38,270 nucleotides of DNA, taken from assembly GCA_003427395.1 (NCBI GenBank), contig BFEA01000178.1:639459-677728 (forward strand), given 5' to 3'. Below, in pieces: positions 19,896 through 30,641 of the stretch. The stretch comes from Chara braunii (Eukaryota > Streptophyta > Charophyceae > Charales > Characeae). The translations under genes were made by a program, and so were the position numbers. Positions within the stretch are counted from its first letter, which is position 1; each line of letters opens with the position of its first letter. The notes under the pieces are model-generated. The model was not told the DNA's origin. It searched no databases and worked only from the letters and a program-made list of their open reading frames with translations.

Positions 19896-21344
19896 ATGGA
19901 GAGTGAAACGGTGGCTGGTCTCCCTGATCCGCCGGAAACCACTGAACGAAGGGGGATAGTGAAGAGCCCCGAATTGGGGGCCAGTCTAAGCAAGGTAGTG
20001 GAAAAAATGACTGAGGAGACACCTGATAAGGCTGAAGGAGTCCCGGAAATGGCTCCGGGAGAGAGACAAGCCGCAGAGGGGCAAAGGGCTGGCGCGAAGG
20101 TGCGAGTGCACAGGAATGTGGGGCCACGGGTGACGGTAAACGAGGGGGTAGCCGAAGCCGCGAGAGGCATTCCGGTGGAGTCCCGGTGGGCAGACCTAAT
20201 GGATGCTGAAGCAAGGCTGGAGGGAACACGGGAATTCCCTAGGGATAGATAAGGGTATCGGCCATTTAGGGGAGAAGACGAGGAGTATCAAGACAGGAGG
20301 GACTTGAGAGAAGGGAGCAGATGGGTCGAGAGGGTCCCGGAGGCGGTCACCAGTGAAAGGCGGGGCTTGGTAGGCCTGAGATCTGGTGTAAAAATGAGAA
20401 TGCCAGTAAGAGAGGGGGCAACCGAGTGCTCGATGGGCCTTCCTATAGAATCTCGGTGGGGGGGTCTACCGGACGCAAGAATGGTAGAAGCCTTAGGATT
20501 TCCAAGAGATGGGAGGGGGTACCGACCACCCTAGAGAGAAGAGGAAGGGGGACCAAGTAGAAGGGGTCTTAGAGAAGAAAGGCCGGCGGAGGCTGGTAGT
20601 AGATCGCGTAGATGGGCCGTGAGAGAAGCAGATGTGGCTTGGGCCCCTGGCGAGGTAACGGGTAGGAGTCAAGGGATGGAGGCCCGACAGAGTTTTAGAG
20701 GGGCGGACCACGCTCGGTGGGAAGCAGATTGGCCGGATGAGCGGGGTCGCTACGGGGAAGACCCCTGGGAGCCATCAAGACCCCGAGGTCGGGTAGAGGA
20801 GCCCGATCTCTCGTGGTACAAGCCGTACGATCCGGCGACCGATGGACCTATGGAAGGTCCCTATTTTCGCCAATATGACGACCGACGGGTGCCCTATTAT
20901 AACATCAACCTGGGTCTGGAGGCACTTTTTTTCGATGGGCGAGATGTAACTGGGTTCGTGGAGAAATGGGAAAGTTACGCGTACCGCAAGAGATTCTCCG
21001 AAAGGGACTGGATCGACTATTTTATCCAGCACTCGGACCCCGAATTGGACACCGCGATTCGGGCCATCTACCCCTCGGACGGTCGATGAAGGACCTTCAG
21101 GGCGAGCCTATTGCAAACTTTTGCCTGTAATGAATTAATCCCGACCATAGAGGGCTTGCGACGAATTACAAGGGGAGAACGGGAAAGCTTGGTAGCCTTC
21201 ACCCGAAGGTTCAAACGCTTATCCCAAACCCTAGTGGATAGGGGCATGCTGTCTGAAGTAGATAGGTGCGTGATGTTCATGTTGCACGTGCCCGAGGAGT
21301 TCGGTGGGTGCGTCAGTTTGTCTTTTTTGGAGGGATCCCCCTAG
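19896..21344 (+). pseudogene. gag: gag of element B, with in-frame stops
   Basis: One frame from ATG 19896 (MESETVAGLPDPP), interrupted by TAA 20250, TAG 20532 and TGA 21087. The N-terminal region is low-complexity and contains a duplicated block: GIPVESRWADLMDA...FPRDR...GYRPF and GLPIESRWGGLPDA...FPRDGRGYRPP. The capsid-like part begins near 20860 with LEALFFDGRDVTGFVEKWE, then DYFIQHSDPELDTAI, and continues past TGA 21087 with TRGERESLVAFTRRFKRLSQ, a typical retrotransposon gag segment. No CCHC knuckle follows. Identity as gag rests on these motifs and on position before pol. Confidence 0.75.
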
Positions 21345-21510
21345 CCGGCGGAGTTAAGAAGCATAAAACCGTGGCGGAGAAAGTGAAACCTGCTGCTGTC
21401 AGCCGGGATAGAATGGGGGAAGCTACTATATCGGAAGAGGAGATAGCCGATATCATCAGGAAGAGGAAAGAGACGGAGGGGCAAAGGATAACGCCGATAG
21501 ACTGGCCAAA
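21345..21510 (+). other. Short gag-pol junction of element B lacking protease
   Basis: Only about 170 bp separate the gag end from the RT frame. A third frame (21266-21520) gives a charged peptide with ISEEEIADIIRKRKETEG and no D-S/T-G motif or zinc knuckle. In Gypsy elements this place normally holds both. Confidence 0.6.
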
Positions 21511-24500
21511 ATGGATATAGGAGATGGGAATCTCACGGAGAAAGAAATGGAGTTCATAGCAATGACCTTAAGGGGCTGCGATAAGGCCATTGCCTTTGAT
21601 AACTCAGAAAGAGGGAGAATCGACCCTAGGTATGCTGAGCCTGCCCAAATCCACACGGTCCCCCACGTCCCTTGGAAGGATAGGCCTCAATGGAAGTATG
21701 CTCAAAAGGAGAAAGAAGAGATAATGACCTTCATCAAGGAAAAAATCAGGACATTCATCGCGTAACCTTGCGAGAATGCCTACTCCAATAAGTGGTTCTT
21801 TCTAAGGAAAGGAGGTAGCAACAAACTGAGATGGATCCAGAACCTCCAGAGGACCAATGCAGTCACCATAAGAGACGTGGGGTCTATACCCAAAGCCGAC
21901 TTGCTAGCGGAAGGGTCAGCGGGTCGCTCGATATACTCTATTTGCGATCTCTTCTCAAGGTACGACGAGATTCCCTTAGATTACAGGGACAAGCACATGA
22001 CCGCCATGCATACACCCTTAGGGCTGGTTCAAATGATGGTGGTACCGATGGGTTAGACGAATGGGGAAGCCGTGTTCCAAAGGGTCATAATCGAGGTCCT
22101 CAAGGAATTCATGCTGGAGAAGGTAGAGGTCTTCCTGGATGATTTCCCGATAAAAGGGCCGGTCGAGAAGGATGAGACAGAGGTTTTCCCGGGGGTTAGA
22201 AAGTTTGTGGCCAACCATATGAAAGATGTCAGAGACGTCCTTGAGAAACTAGACGACGCGAACCTCACGGTAAGCGGGACTAAGAGTCGCTGGGGCGTAT
22301 CCTCCATCAAGATACTAGGGTTCATTTGCGATAAAGAGGGGCGGAGGCCCGATCCCCAGAAACTAGTAAAGTTTATGACTTGGCCATCGCCACTCAAATC
22401 CATAACGGAGGTCCGACAGTTTCTAGGGGTTGTGGGCTACTGACAAATCTTCATAAAAGCCTATGGAGAGAAGGCAGAACCCCTTAGAAGACTCCTCAGG
22501 AAATCGGAAGGATGGGTTTGGGGAGAAGGACAAACAGCGGCCATGGAAGCCTTGAAGGGGGAATTCCGCGAAGGTGGAGAAGTCCTAGGAGTCCCGTTTT
22601 TTGAAGACGAAGAGGGTCGTCCGTTTATAGTATCCACGGACGCTGGACCTCACTCAGTGGGGGGTCTCCTGTCGCAAAAGGATGGGGAAGGGAGAGAGAG
22701 ACCATTGCGATTCGAAAGCCGGACCTTAAACTCCGCAGAGAGAAATTATAGCCAATTCAAGAAGGAAGTGTTGGCGGTACTGCATTGCTTGAAAGCCTTC
22801 CGTCACTACCTGTATGGACGACGATTTCTCCTAAGGGTGGACCCGACGGCAGTGGTCGCGGTCCTGCAAAAGGATTTCTCATTGACAGATCCAACCATCG
22901 CGCGCTGGATGATCCATATCAGGCTTTATGACTATAGGGTCGAGAGGATATCGAGGACCAAAAACCAGATCGCCAATGGATTGTTCCGGCTTCCCATTCG
23001 AGAGGAGGACCTGCCTAGGCTTAAGAAGGAAGAAGAGGCAATGGCGGAAGAGGCGATAATGAAAGTCGCCGCAAATAGAGCGCAAATAGCTGGGGGCAGC
23101 CGAGGAGAGGAAGGGGGCCCAAGGACCTTTCTCGCGAATCTCTACGACGGGAAATACAGAGACATAGGGTTGTACTTGGCCGGTAGGGAAACAGGGACTG
23201 AAAGAATCCAGCAAGAAGCATTGGGGTATTGCCTAAGGGGGGACCACCTCTTCAAAAGGCCCACCAAGTTTGCAATACCCATGAGAGTGCTGTGCGATCC
23301 GGAGTAAAGAAGGGCGGTCATAGAGGAGTTGCACGATGGGGGCGTTGGAGGTCACAGGGGGGTTAAGGGCACTTTCGATAAGGTCCGCAGGCTTTATTGG
23401 TGGGACGGGCAATACGCCGAAGTGGAAAAGTACTGTTCTACCTGTGAAGCTTGCCAGAAAAGGGCGACGATTCGATACAAAGAACCGTTAGTTCCGTCGC
23501 TTCCCACGGTCCCAGGCGAGAAGGTCCATATCGACTTGGTGACCATGCCAAAAGGGGTCGGCGGTCTTCGGTACATAATCAACGTCCAGGATGACCTCAC
23601 CGGGTTCGTAGAAGCAAAGACCATTAAGAAAAATACGGCGGAGGAGGTGAGCGAGTTTCTCCTTGAATATATCACGCGGTACGGATGCGTCGGGAGGATA
23701 GTAATGGATAGGGGCGCTGAGTTCTTAAGCCAAAAGGCGAGAATAGAGACAGCCTATTCGACTGCTTATCACCCCCAAAGCAATGCACCGGTAGAAAGGG
23801 GGCACCAGACGCTTGTAGACGCTCTAGCGAAATGGTGCAAAGGCCACCCGGAACAGTGGCTGAGATATTTGCGGTACGCGGATTGGGCCGATAATATCAC
23901 GGTCAAATCCAGTACGGGGTACCCTCCGTACACCCTCTCGTTCGGCAGACATTGTCCCCTACCCATTGAGTTCCACATTGACACTTGGACGAGTGTCTCA
24001 TGGAAAACCAACATGTCTAGGGGTGAGCTATTGGAAGCACGGATACAGCAAATAGTCGAGAACTTGGATTCCGGGGTAGCAACGGCTAGTGAGAACATCG
24101 AGAAAGAAAGGGTGAAAGGGAAAGATAGGTGGGACAAAAATCAGCGGGTTCGAAAGGCGCCGATAGGGGTTGACGACCTAGTACTGATGTACGATTCGTC
24201 ACAGGAAAAAACCTGGAGCCGAAAATTGGCGAACCGATGGATGGGGCCGTATAAGGTCCTAAAGAGATTGGACGGGGGGGCTTATGTGCTCGCGGAATTA
24301 GATAGGAGTAGGCTACGGGACCCTATCGCAGGAGCTCGTCTCGAAATCTTCCGATCAAGGGGGACCCTTGGGGTGGAGCCGAAACGAAAAGGGAAGGAAG
24401 AACTTGACGTGGAATTGACCGTCACTTATGAAAGGGGGGAGACCTCCAGACAAGGGGCCTCGTGTCGCCCGCGGAGAAAGGGGTACAAAGTTCGGAAGCC

Positions 24501-24696
24501 TTCCCTACCAAAGACCCCTAGGAAAAAGAAACGACCTAGAGAGGATGACGGCGACACCGGCCGGTTAGGAAAACGCAGGCTAAGAGAAAGAAGAAATGCC
24601 TCAAGGAAAGCCTTGAGAATCAAACGAGAGAGAGAAGAGAGAAAACGAAAGAGGGAGAGATGCAAAAAGAAGATGAGGAGACGAGGACGGACATAG
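21511..24696 (+). pseudogene. pol: pol of element B: RT, RNase H, integrase; four in-frame stops
   Basis: A single reading frame, broken by TAA 21763, TAG 22054, TGA 22441 and TAA 23305 but not by frameshifts. RT: IHTVPHVPWKDRPQW, SIYSICDLFSRYDEI, VVPMG, and catalytic VFLDDFPIKG (FLDD at 22132-22143). RNase H: STDAGPHSVGG (Asp at 22639), but the last catalytic Asp is Asn (NQIANGLFR, 22975). Integrase: zinc motif with HDGGVGGH and CSTCEAC, core Asp at 23533 and 23707 (VMDRGAEF) and Glu at 23794 (PVERGH). The last two are 28 residues apart instead of the usual 35. The GPY module (RWMGPYKVLKR) is followed by a very basic Lys/Arg tail. Probably inactive; identity is certain. Confidence 0.92.
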
Positions 24697-25052
24697 AGTC
24701 ACTTGGAGAATATTGTGCCATAGTTAGAAAGGTATGGTCTGGGAAAAATGATGGGTCTAAAGGAGAAATGGTACCATAGAAGAGGGGCAAGGATGTACCA
24801 TAGTTAGAGCGACAGGGGTCTTAAAGGGCCTATGGATCCGAAGGGGAGAATGTACTGTGGGTCGTGTACCATAGTGGGGTTAAAGGAGAGGAAGACACCG
24901 TGACTAGATAATGGGGGCTAATCTAATCAAGTGAACGGGATGAAACGAGAAATACACTTCAAAGGTAAAACATTGGGTATAGGGCAACGGTTAAAAGAAA
25001 TGGTCGTGAGAGAGGCTCGCCGGGGACGGCGAGAATTGGGGTGTGGGCTGGT
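24697..25052 (+). other. 3' untranslated region of element B with a short repeated motif
   Basis: No ORF. (G)TACCATAG or a close variant occurs at about 24717, 24770, 24794 and 24868, twice followed by TTAGA. Purine-rich GAGAATTGGGGTGTGGG at about 25031-25047, just before the LTR, is the best polypurine-tract candidate, but it is interrupted by pyrimidines. Confidence 0.45.
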
Positions 25053-26237
25053 TGTCGCGCGGTTGTCTACCAGCCGAAGTTTTTTTTTCGAAATGAATAC
25101 CATTTTTTTTTCCCTTCTTTCTCGTTGTTTTGCTTGGTTTTGACGTATGTGTGCGTATGGTTATGGTATTTAAGGATGTCCTCGGGCATCCGGGTCAGCA
25201 TACTGACCCTTCAACAAGCTGGAGTGATGTTCCGCACCTTAATCGCAAACTAGCACGGGCGGATTCAAAAGGATCGAGTTTTCAGTACCTAGGGCGAGGG
25301 GTCAAGGATCAATGGCCAACTTTGAAGCAGGCCATGGAAAACTCCGAAGCATGTGAAGATCCAGGGATGACTGAAAGGGGACCCTGATTTATAACCGGTC
25401 TCATGAGGTACGCCTTAGGACTTTTCCGAGGCAAATGAGGCCATGACAAAAGCACAGTCGCACCGAGGATGGGCTCGCATGAAGACCAAGGGTCGTAACC
25501 GCGAATCAACTGATCAGGAAAACTATCTGCAGTGCGAGCAGGAGTCGGTTGCCAAGTGGGGGAAGGAAGCACGTCTAAGCGGAAGAGAGGGATAGCAATT
25601 TCGCAAGTATCGAGGCCAAGGGAAGGAGCCGAAATATGCGCAAAAGGGGGGGGGTGGAGAATTTAGGGAGGACCTGAAGGTCGGATACGGATAACTAACC
25701 GCCCGCCAGGAAAGCGGGTGAGAAGGGGCCAAGGGGGCGGGGTGCCGTTACAGTACTCATTGTATCAAGGCCAGGGGTGGGGCCTAGAACATGCACTAGT
25801 GAAGAGGAATACACGGAGCGCAATTGTCGGCAGGTGGAGTCAGCAAAGATGGTTCTTGGAGGCCATCGCAAGGGACTGGCAATGGAAAATGTTCGAATGT
25901 CGAACTGGGTACTGCTGAAAGGTCGGTGGGCGAAACCCGGGGATGGCCAAAGCCTGGAATGGGGGGAATGGGGGCGCAGTCTAGCGAAGGAAGAGCTAGA
26001 GGGAGACGAACGGACGAGAAACCAGGCTTCAATAAAGCAGTGAGCGGGAGAACGCGACGAGATGGGAGGGAGGCGAACGACCGTAGTTTAGACAATGAAG
26101 GATTACTTCGTAACCAGGCACGAACGGTCAAAGGTAAGGGAACTCTCGAATGTTGGGAAGCTCTCGATGAAGAAGGGGGGGGAACCTAGCGACCACACAA
26201 ATGAAGTGTCTGATAGAGCCGGGAAGGATCGCTGGGC

Positions 26238-26715
26238 GACTTAAGCTGAGTCTTCCGTCGGAAGACTGAGGGAGCCCAACCATCTTCGGCGAAAGCAAGC
26301 AAGCAAATCCGAAGGCAACGGTTGAATTACTCTACGACAAGGCGGGAAGGGGGGCGCACGCTCCTCACTCTTCTTGATAACCGCTGTGAGATATGAACGT
26401 GGAGAACGGCAACGAAGAGGAGAGGATGGTCGGTCGCCCCCCGATGCCTCATAAGACCTGTCTCTTATACACATCTAGATGTGTATAAGAGACAGGACTT
26501 AAGCTGAGTCTTCCGTCGGAAGACTGAGGGAGCCCAACCATCTTCGGCGAAAGCAAGCAAGCAAATCCGAAGGCAACGGTTGAATTACTCTACGACAAGG
26601 CGGGAAGGGGGGCGCACGCTCCTCACTCTTCTTGATAACCGCTGTGAGATATGAACGTGGAGAACGGCAACGAAGAGGAGAGGATGGTCGGTCGCCCCCC
26701 GATGCCTCATAAGAC
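26238..26715. other. Artefactual 220-bp duplication around an adapter
   Basis: 26238-26457 is repeated as 26496-26715, with the 38-bp adapter between. The 5' LTR has the segment once (from about 9580). The two copies look identical, as expected when a read or mate-pair junction was assembled as genomic sequence. Confidence 0.93.
26458..26495. other. Nextera (Tn5 mosaic end) junction adapter, contamination
   Basis: CTGTCTCTTATACACATCT followed directly by its reverse complement AGATGTGTATAAGAGACAG: the Nextera mate-pair junction sequence. A minus-strand ORF reading through it begins MCIRDR, a peptide expected from this adapter. It is not native DNA and not a Tn5 insertion. Confidence 0.98.
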
Positions 26716-27032
26716 TGATCCTCGGGATAAAGCAAGAGTGTTTCTTATTGGCTGAAGATTGAGAGAAGGGATGATGGGCGGGAGAAGAAGTGAGGACTGG
26801 AAGAAGGATAGAGGATGAGAGCGGGAAAGAAAAAAATTTGGGAAAATTTGGGGAGGGGGTTCTGGCGTCTGGAAATTCGGGAACGGGAAACGAGCAGGTA
26901 TAAAGGAAAGCACGAGAGGAGTCAGAGGGGTGCGCACGAAGTGTACGAAGGGCAGCGTTCTACTACTCGTCAGGTAGGAGCCAGAGGCGGGTCGCTTTTC
27001 ACCGCGGTCGAGAGAAGAGCACGTTCGTAAGC

Positions 27033-27222
27033 GCTCGACTACTCGCCGGGGAGGAGTAAGGAGCACTAGGACGCACGGAGCGTTTCGTTGCGCTCTGGAA
27101 GGAAGTACGGTGGTAGAGCTCGACTACTCGCCGGGGAGGAGTAAGGAGCACTGGGACGCACGGAGCGTTTCGCTGCGCTCTAGAAGGAAGTACGGTGGAA
27201 GCGCTCGACTACTCGCCGGGAT
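27033..27222. repeat. 85-bp tandem repeat in the 3' LTR of B
   Basis: Counterpart of 10117-10306, with all bases resolved. Units start at 27033, 27118 and 27203. Confidence 0.88.
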
Positions 27223-28585
27223 GGAGTCAGGCGCGCACGTCTACGCACGGGTTTGACGCTCTTCGGTGCCTGCACGCACTCGCGATCGGCAGAGGCGAGA
27301 GGGCATCTCCGCGATAGTGGCTGGGAGGGGAAGGCGACTCTCGACCAAGGGATTAAGGCGCACGGAGCTTGCTCGCGCGAGGGCGCGGGAGCGAGCAACG
27401 GGTCGCGGAGCGAGAGAAGACACGCGCAGAGAGAGAGAGAGAGGAGGAGGAGGTCCACGGATCTAGACGCACGGAGCTTGCACGCGCGAGGGCGCAGTAG
27501 CGAGCGACTGATCGCGAAACAAGAAACGACATGCGCAGCGAGAGAGAAAGAAGGGGGTGTAACCACTGATCAAGGCACACACAGCTTGCTATCGCGAGGG
27601 CGCGGCAGCCAACGACGGCTCGCGGAGCGGCACGAGCAAAAGGGGAAAGAGAAAGGGGAGAGGGAGTGTCCACAAATCAAGGCGTACGGAGCACTCTGCG
27701 CGATCGAGAATAGACAGAGGGTGAGGGGAGATCTAGAGAGAAGCCCCTCGGGAGAAGGGAGAGAGTGAGAGAGACGGGGGAGAGGGAAAGCGGGAGTCGG
27801 CCGAGGGAAGGGCCGTCGGATTGAGCGTCGGGCGGAACTATCGACGAAGTAGCACGCGCATTCTCAAGTCGAACGGACAACCTCAAGCTTCCAACGGAGA
27901 GCTCGTGAGCTAAGCACGGAAGAGCAACCTGGTTCCCGAAGGCGGACGAGGCTCTTCCGTTGAGTTGGGAGTTGACGGAGCTGGGTTTGGGAACGAGCTA
28001 GCGATTGTGACTCAGTCGGCTGCACGAGCAAGAGCCACAGACAGGTATACACGACGAAGGGCAAGCGCATGCTGACGATTGAGTAGTCGGCTGAGTTCGC
28101 TCAGAGAACGCTGAATGTAGGCGGATGATGGAGCGGGAATCGCAACCAAAGAACGCCGGTCGGCAGTTGAGCAGCCCGGGTTCGGGGCGAATGGGGCGGG
28201 GAGAAGGTGCTTCTAATCGAACACGTGATCAGGTCCTGCATGGGGGGTGTTGATCCTCAGGTTCATGCTTAGTCATGTCAGTTATAGAGTGATGAGAGAG
28301 TGCTTGATGTTTCTTCAAGATTGATCAACCGGGGTGTAGAGTGCTTGTGCAAACTGAGAGTTTTTTTTTTTTTTTTGTCCGGCTTGTTAAGTTGTTCGAG
28401 TCATCGTGCAAAGGTTTTCTTCAAATTTCTTCTATTGGGGCAATGCACGTGACTCTTTAAGCACAAGTGATAGTGGCTCAAAGAGGCCGCGTCAGTATAA
28501 TTGAGTGGGGAGTAAAAGAGTGATAGGTGGGAGCAACTGATTTTGATACAGAGGTGTCGAGCGCGCTCAAAGGGGGGGGAAGAGT

Positions 28586-28586
<1 letters not shown>

Positions 28587-28679
<93 letters not shown>

Positions 28680-28680
28680 A
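28587..28680. repeat. (GA)n microsatellite in the 3' LTR of B
   Basis: GA run with a few GAAA interruptions at the place where the 5' LTR holds (GATA)n, (GA)n and the gap. Confidence 0.95.
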
Positions 28681-29672
28681 GGGTGTGCGACAGGGAAGCA
28701 GCGTGCATGAGTTGAATTGACTCCGCCTAGTGCTGCTAGCGAGCGGGCGATTCGCATCTGGTCTGCCTCGGAGTCCGTTAAAAGATATCGTCCAAGTCTG
28801 TTCTGCGGAAGGCCTGTCGGCTCCCTGACTGTTTGAATTTGGTCCGGGGGAAACCTCTCGTACATAGTTGGCGTTCTGAATCCGGTCTGTCTCCTTCGAA
28901 AGGTTCAGAGATTGTGTGTGTTTTTCTGTCCAGTCCTAATCTGCTTCGCCGAAAGGCCTGACTGTTTGAATTTGGTCAGGAGGAAACCTCTCGTGCATAG
29001 CGAGCCGGTCTCTTTCTAAAAGTTTAGAGATAGGGTATACTTGTCTGCCCGGATCTAACCAAGTATCGCCGAGATGCCAGCAGCCCCCTGACTGTTTAAA
29101 ATTGGACCGGGGGAAAACCTCGCTTGCAAGGCCGGCGGGTCGGGAGTCCGACTTGTCTTATCAGGAACGCTCCGAGAAAATGTGTGCGTGTCTGTCCGGG
29201 CAAAATCTGTTTCAGCGAAAGGTTAGCGGTTTGCATTAGGTTCTCTCGTGCGTGGCTTGCTGTTCTGAGCCGGGCCTGTCTTCTGCACGAAGTCTTAGGG
29301 AGGCGGTACTAGGCTGTCCGGGCCTGATCGGCTCCGCCGTGAGAAGACCTACTGGCCGACCGAAACCCGCCCATGACCTTGAGGGGTTTTCTGCTAGAGC
29401 TCGGGCTTTGCAGCCCTAGCCGGTTTTAGTTCCTTCGAGAGAAGGGTGGCCATGGGGCCTGGCTTGGCGTGATACAAGTGGCCGCGAGAATTGGGGGGAT
29501 ACGGTCCTTGGAAAACTAAGGGGTCAAAGCAGGGGATGGGGAGGTGAAAGCCACGTGGCGGTTTATAGGAGGTCGGGGTGACCGCCTTGCCGACTGCGAG
29601 GTAGCCATTGCGGCAAGGTCACCACGCGACTCTAAGCTTCACCGAGATCAGAGAGGGGAGTCCCCGACAATG

Positions 29673-30290
29673 GTGCCTGTGGCGCTCACTCAAGTATAAG
29701 CCTTCCTCGGCCTGGCCTCATATTATCGACAGTTCATCCAAAGGTTTGCTCCCGTCGTCAAGCCTCTGACCAACTTACTGAAGAAAGAAGAACAACTGAT
29801 CTGAACGCCGGAGGCTGAGGCGACTTTTCGGACGCTAAAAAAAGCCCTGACCACTGCACCGATCCAGGCACGACCAGATCCGACGAAACCGTTCACTCTG
29901 CTTACCGATTGGCAGCCGCAGGTGATATCGGTGGTGCTGACTCAGTAGGGAGCAGACGGGAAGGAGCATGTTATCGAATACTCATTGAAGACACTGAGCC
30001 AAGCACAAGCAAATTACAAAGCTTGCAAGGGTGAATGTTTGGCGGTGGTGTTGGGAATCCAGCACTTTCGACCGTATCTCCACGGCCAGAAGTTCGTTCT
30101 TGTGACAGATCATCAGTCGTTGCTGTCCCTACGAAACAATACGGATTATACATGAACTTTGGGAAGGTGGGCGGTGAGGCTACAAGATTGCGATTTCGAC
30201 ATCTGCCACCGTGCGACCAAGTAGTACGAAAATGTGGACGGAGTGACTCGCCTCCAGCCACCAAAGAAGTGCCCAATGAGCGAACGACTC
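29673..30290 (+). pseudogene. pol: RT end and RNase H of element A, 3' of the B insertion
   Basis: RNase H removes the RNA strand during reverse transcription. The RT end is clear (AFLGLASYYRQFIQRFAPVV), then KPFTLLTDWQPQ (first catalytic Asp), LSQAQANYKACKGECLAVV (Glu), FVLVTDHQSLLSL (Asp) and NVDGVTRL (last Asp). Stops: TAA after ALTQV, TGA after EEQLI, TAG after VVLTQ, plus TGA and TAG near 30153 and 30222. Most sit where Gln or Trp is expected, consistent with C-to-T or G-to-A change. The frame continues unshifted into the linker and integrase. Confidence 0.88.
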
Positions 30291-30329
30291 ATTCCGTGGA
30301 AAGAAGCTTCACCCTGATGAAACCTCGCT

Positions 30330-30641
30330 ATGGAGAAGTACACCTCATCCGCAAGGGAGGCACAAAGGCGCGAGATGGCAACCCCTCTTCAAACAACAAC
30401 TACCCGTTCATCTTCCCTAGGCTCTTCAATGTCCCCGTCTACCCGTCACTCTCCCCCTAGCCTATCCCCACATTCTTGCTTTTTCTGCACCTTGCCTAAA
30501 CTACCGAACCAGGGAGGCTCACACTCCGGAGGACCTAGCTCCATCCCATGGGTGCGATGCGGTCAGTGTCGTGTAGTTTTGTCCCACGGGTTTTGCATTA
30601 GGTATTGGAACGAGAAGAAGTGGGACTGTCCCAACTACTGA
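30330..30641 (+). pseudogene. PHD-finger-like insert in pol of element A
   Basis: Lies between RNase H and integrase, in their common reading frame. A Ser/Thr/Pro-rich linker (about 45 residues) is followed by a zinc-finger-like segment at 30477-30638: C-FF-C, 23 residues, PWVRC-GQ-C, 5 residues, H-GF-C, 10 residues, then KKWDCPNY. Known: PHD fingers have Cys4-His-Cys3 with an aromatic residue two places before the sixth Cys (W-x-C-P-x-C). Here all ligands are present except the last, Tyr for Cys (TAC for TGC, one transition), followed by TGA 30639. The spacing is slightly atypical. Inferred role: binding histone tails to guide integration, as chromodomains do in chromoviruses. Confidence 0.6.

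Larger units (their letters stand above)
8396..29669 (+). mobile_element. Element B: giant Gypsy-type LTR retrotransposon nested in A
   Basis: The LTRs run TGTCG...CGACA at 8396-13235 and 25053-29669, with an 11.8-kb interior. A tRNA-Asp primer-binding site follows the 5' LTR. Interior order: leader, an array of small accessory ORFs, gag, RT, RNase H, integrase with GPY module, all on +. The flanking 4-bp blocks are CCGG and ATGG, a decayed duplication supported because one copy restores the RT codon phase of A. It has no zinc knuckle or protease and its pol has four in-frame stops, so I infer a non-autonomous element mobilised in trans. A very large interior with extra ORFs upstream of gag recalls the Tat/Ogre type, but the RT box FLDDFPIKG is not typical of Tat, so lineage is left open. 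Confidence 0.87.
25053..29669 (+). repeat. 3' LTR of element B
   Basis: Starts TGTCGCGCGGTTGTC, ends CCCCGACA at 29669. Matches the 5' LTR throughout. Its apparent length (4617 bp) includes a 38-bp adapter and a 220-bp duplicated segment that are artefacts, so the real length is about 4.36 kb. It contains the same TATA candidate, 85-bp and 107-bp repeats, (GA)n and minisatellite, with one minisatellite unit fewer. Confidence 0.9.

Noticed and set aside
21763-23307. Stop-codon reassignment (alternative genetic code)
   Set aside because: TAA, TAG and TGA all occur inside conserved domains; no single codon is consistently reused, so mutation is simpler.
26241-26474. Minus-strand ORF starting MCIRDR
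   Set aside because: It begins in the Nextera adapter; a sequencing artefact.
26458-26495. Tn5-like transposon end in the genome
   Set aside because: Exact head-to-head mosaic ends with duplicated flanks are the mark of a library junction adapter, not of an insertion.
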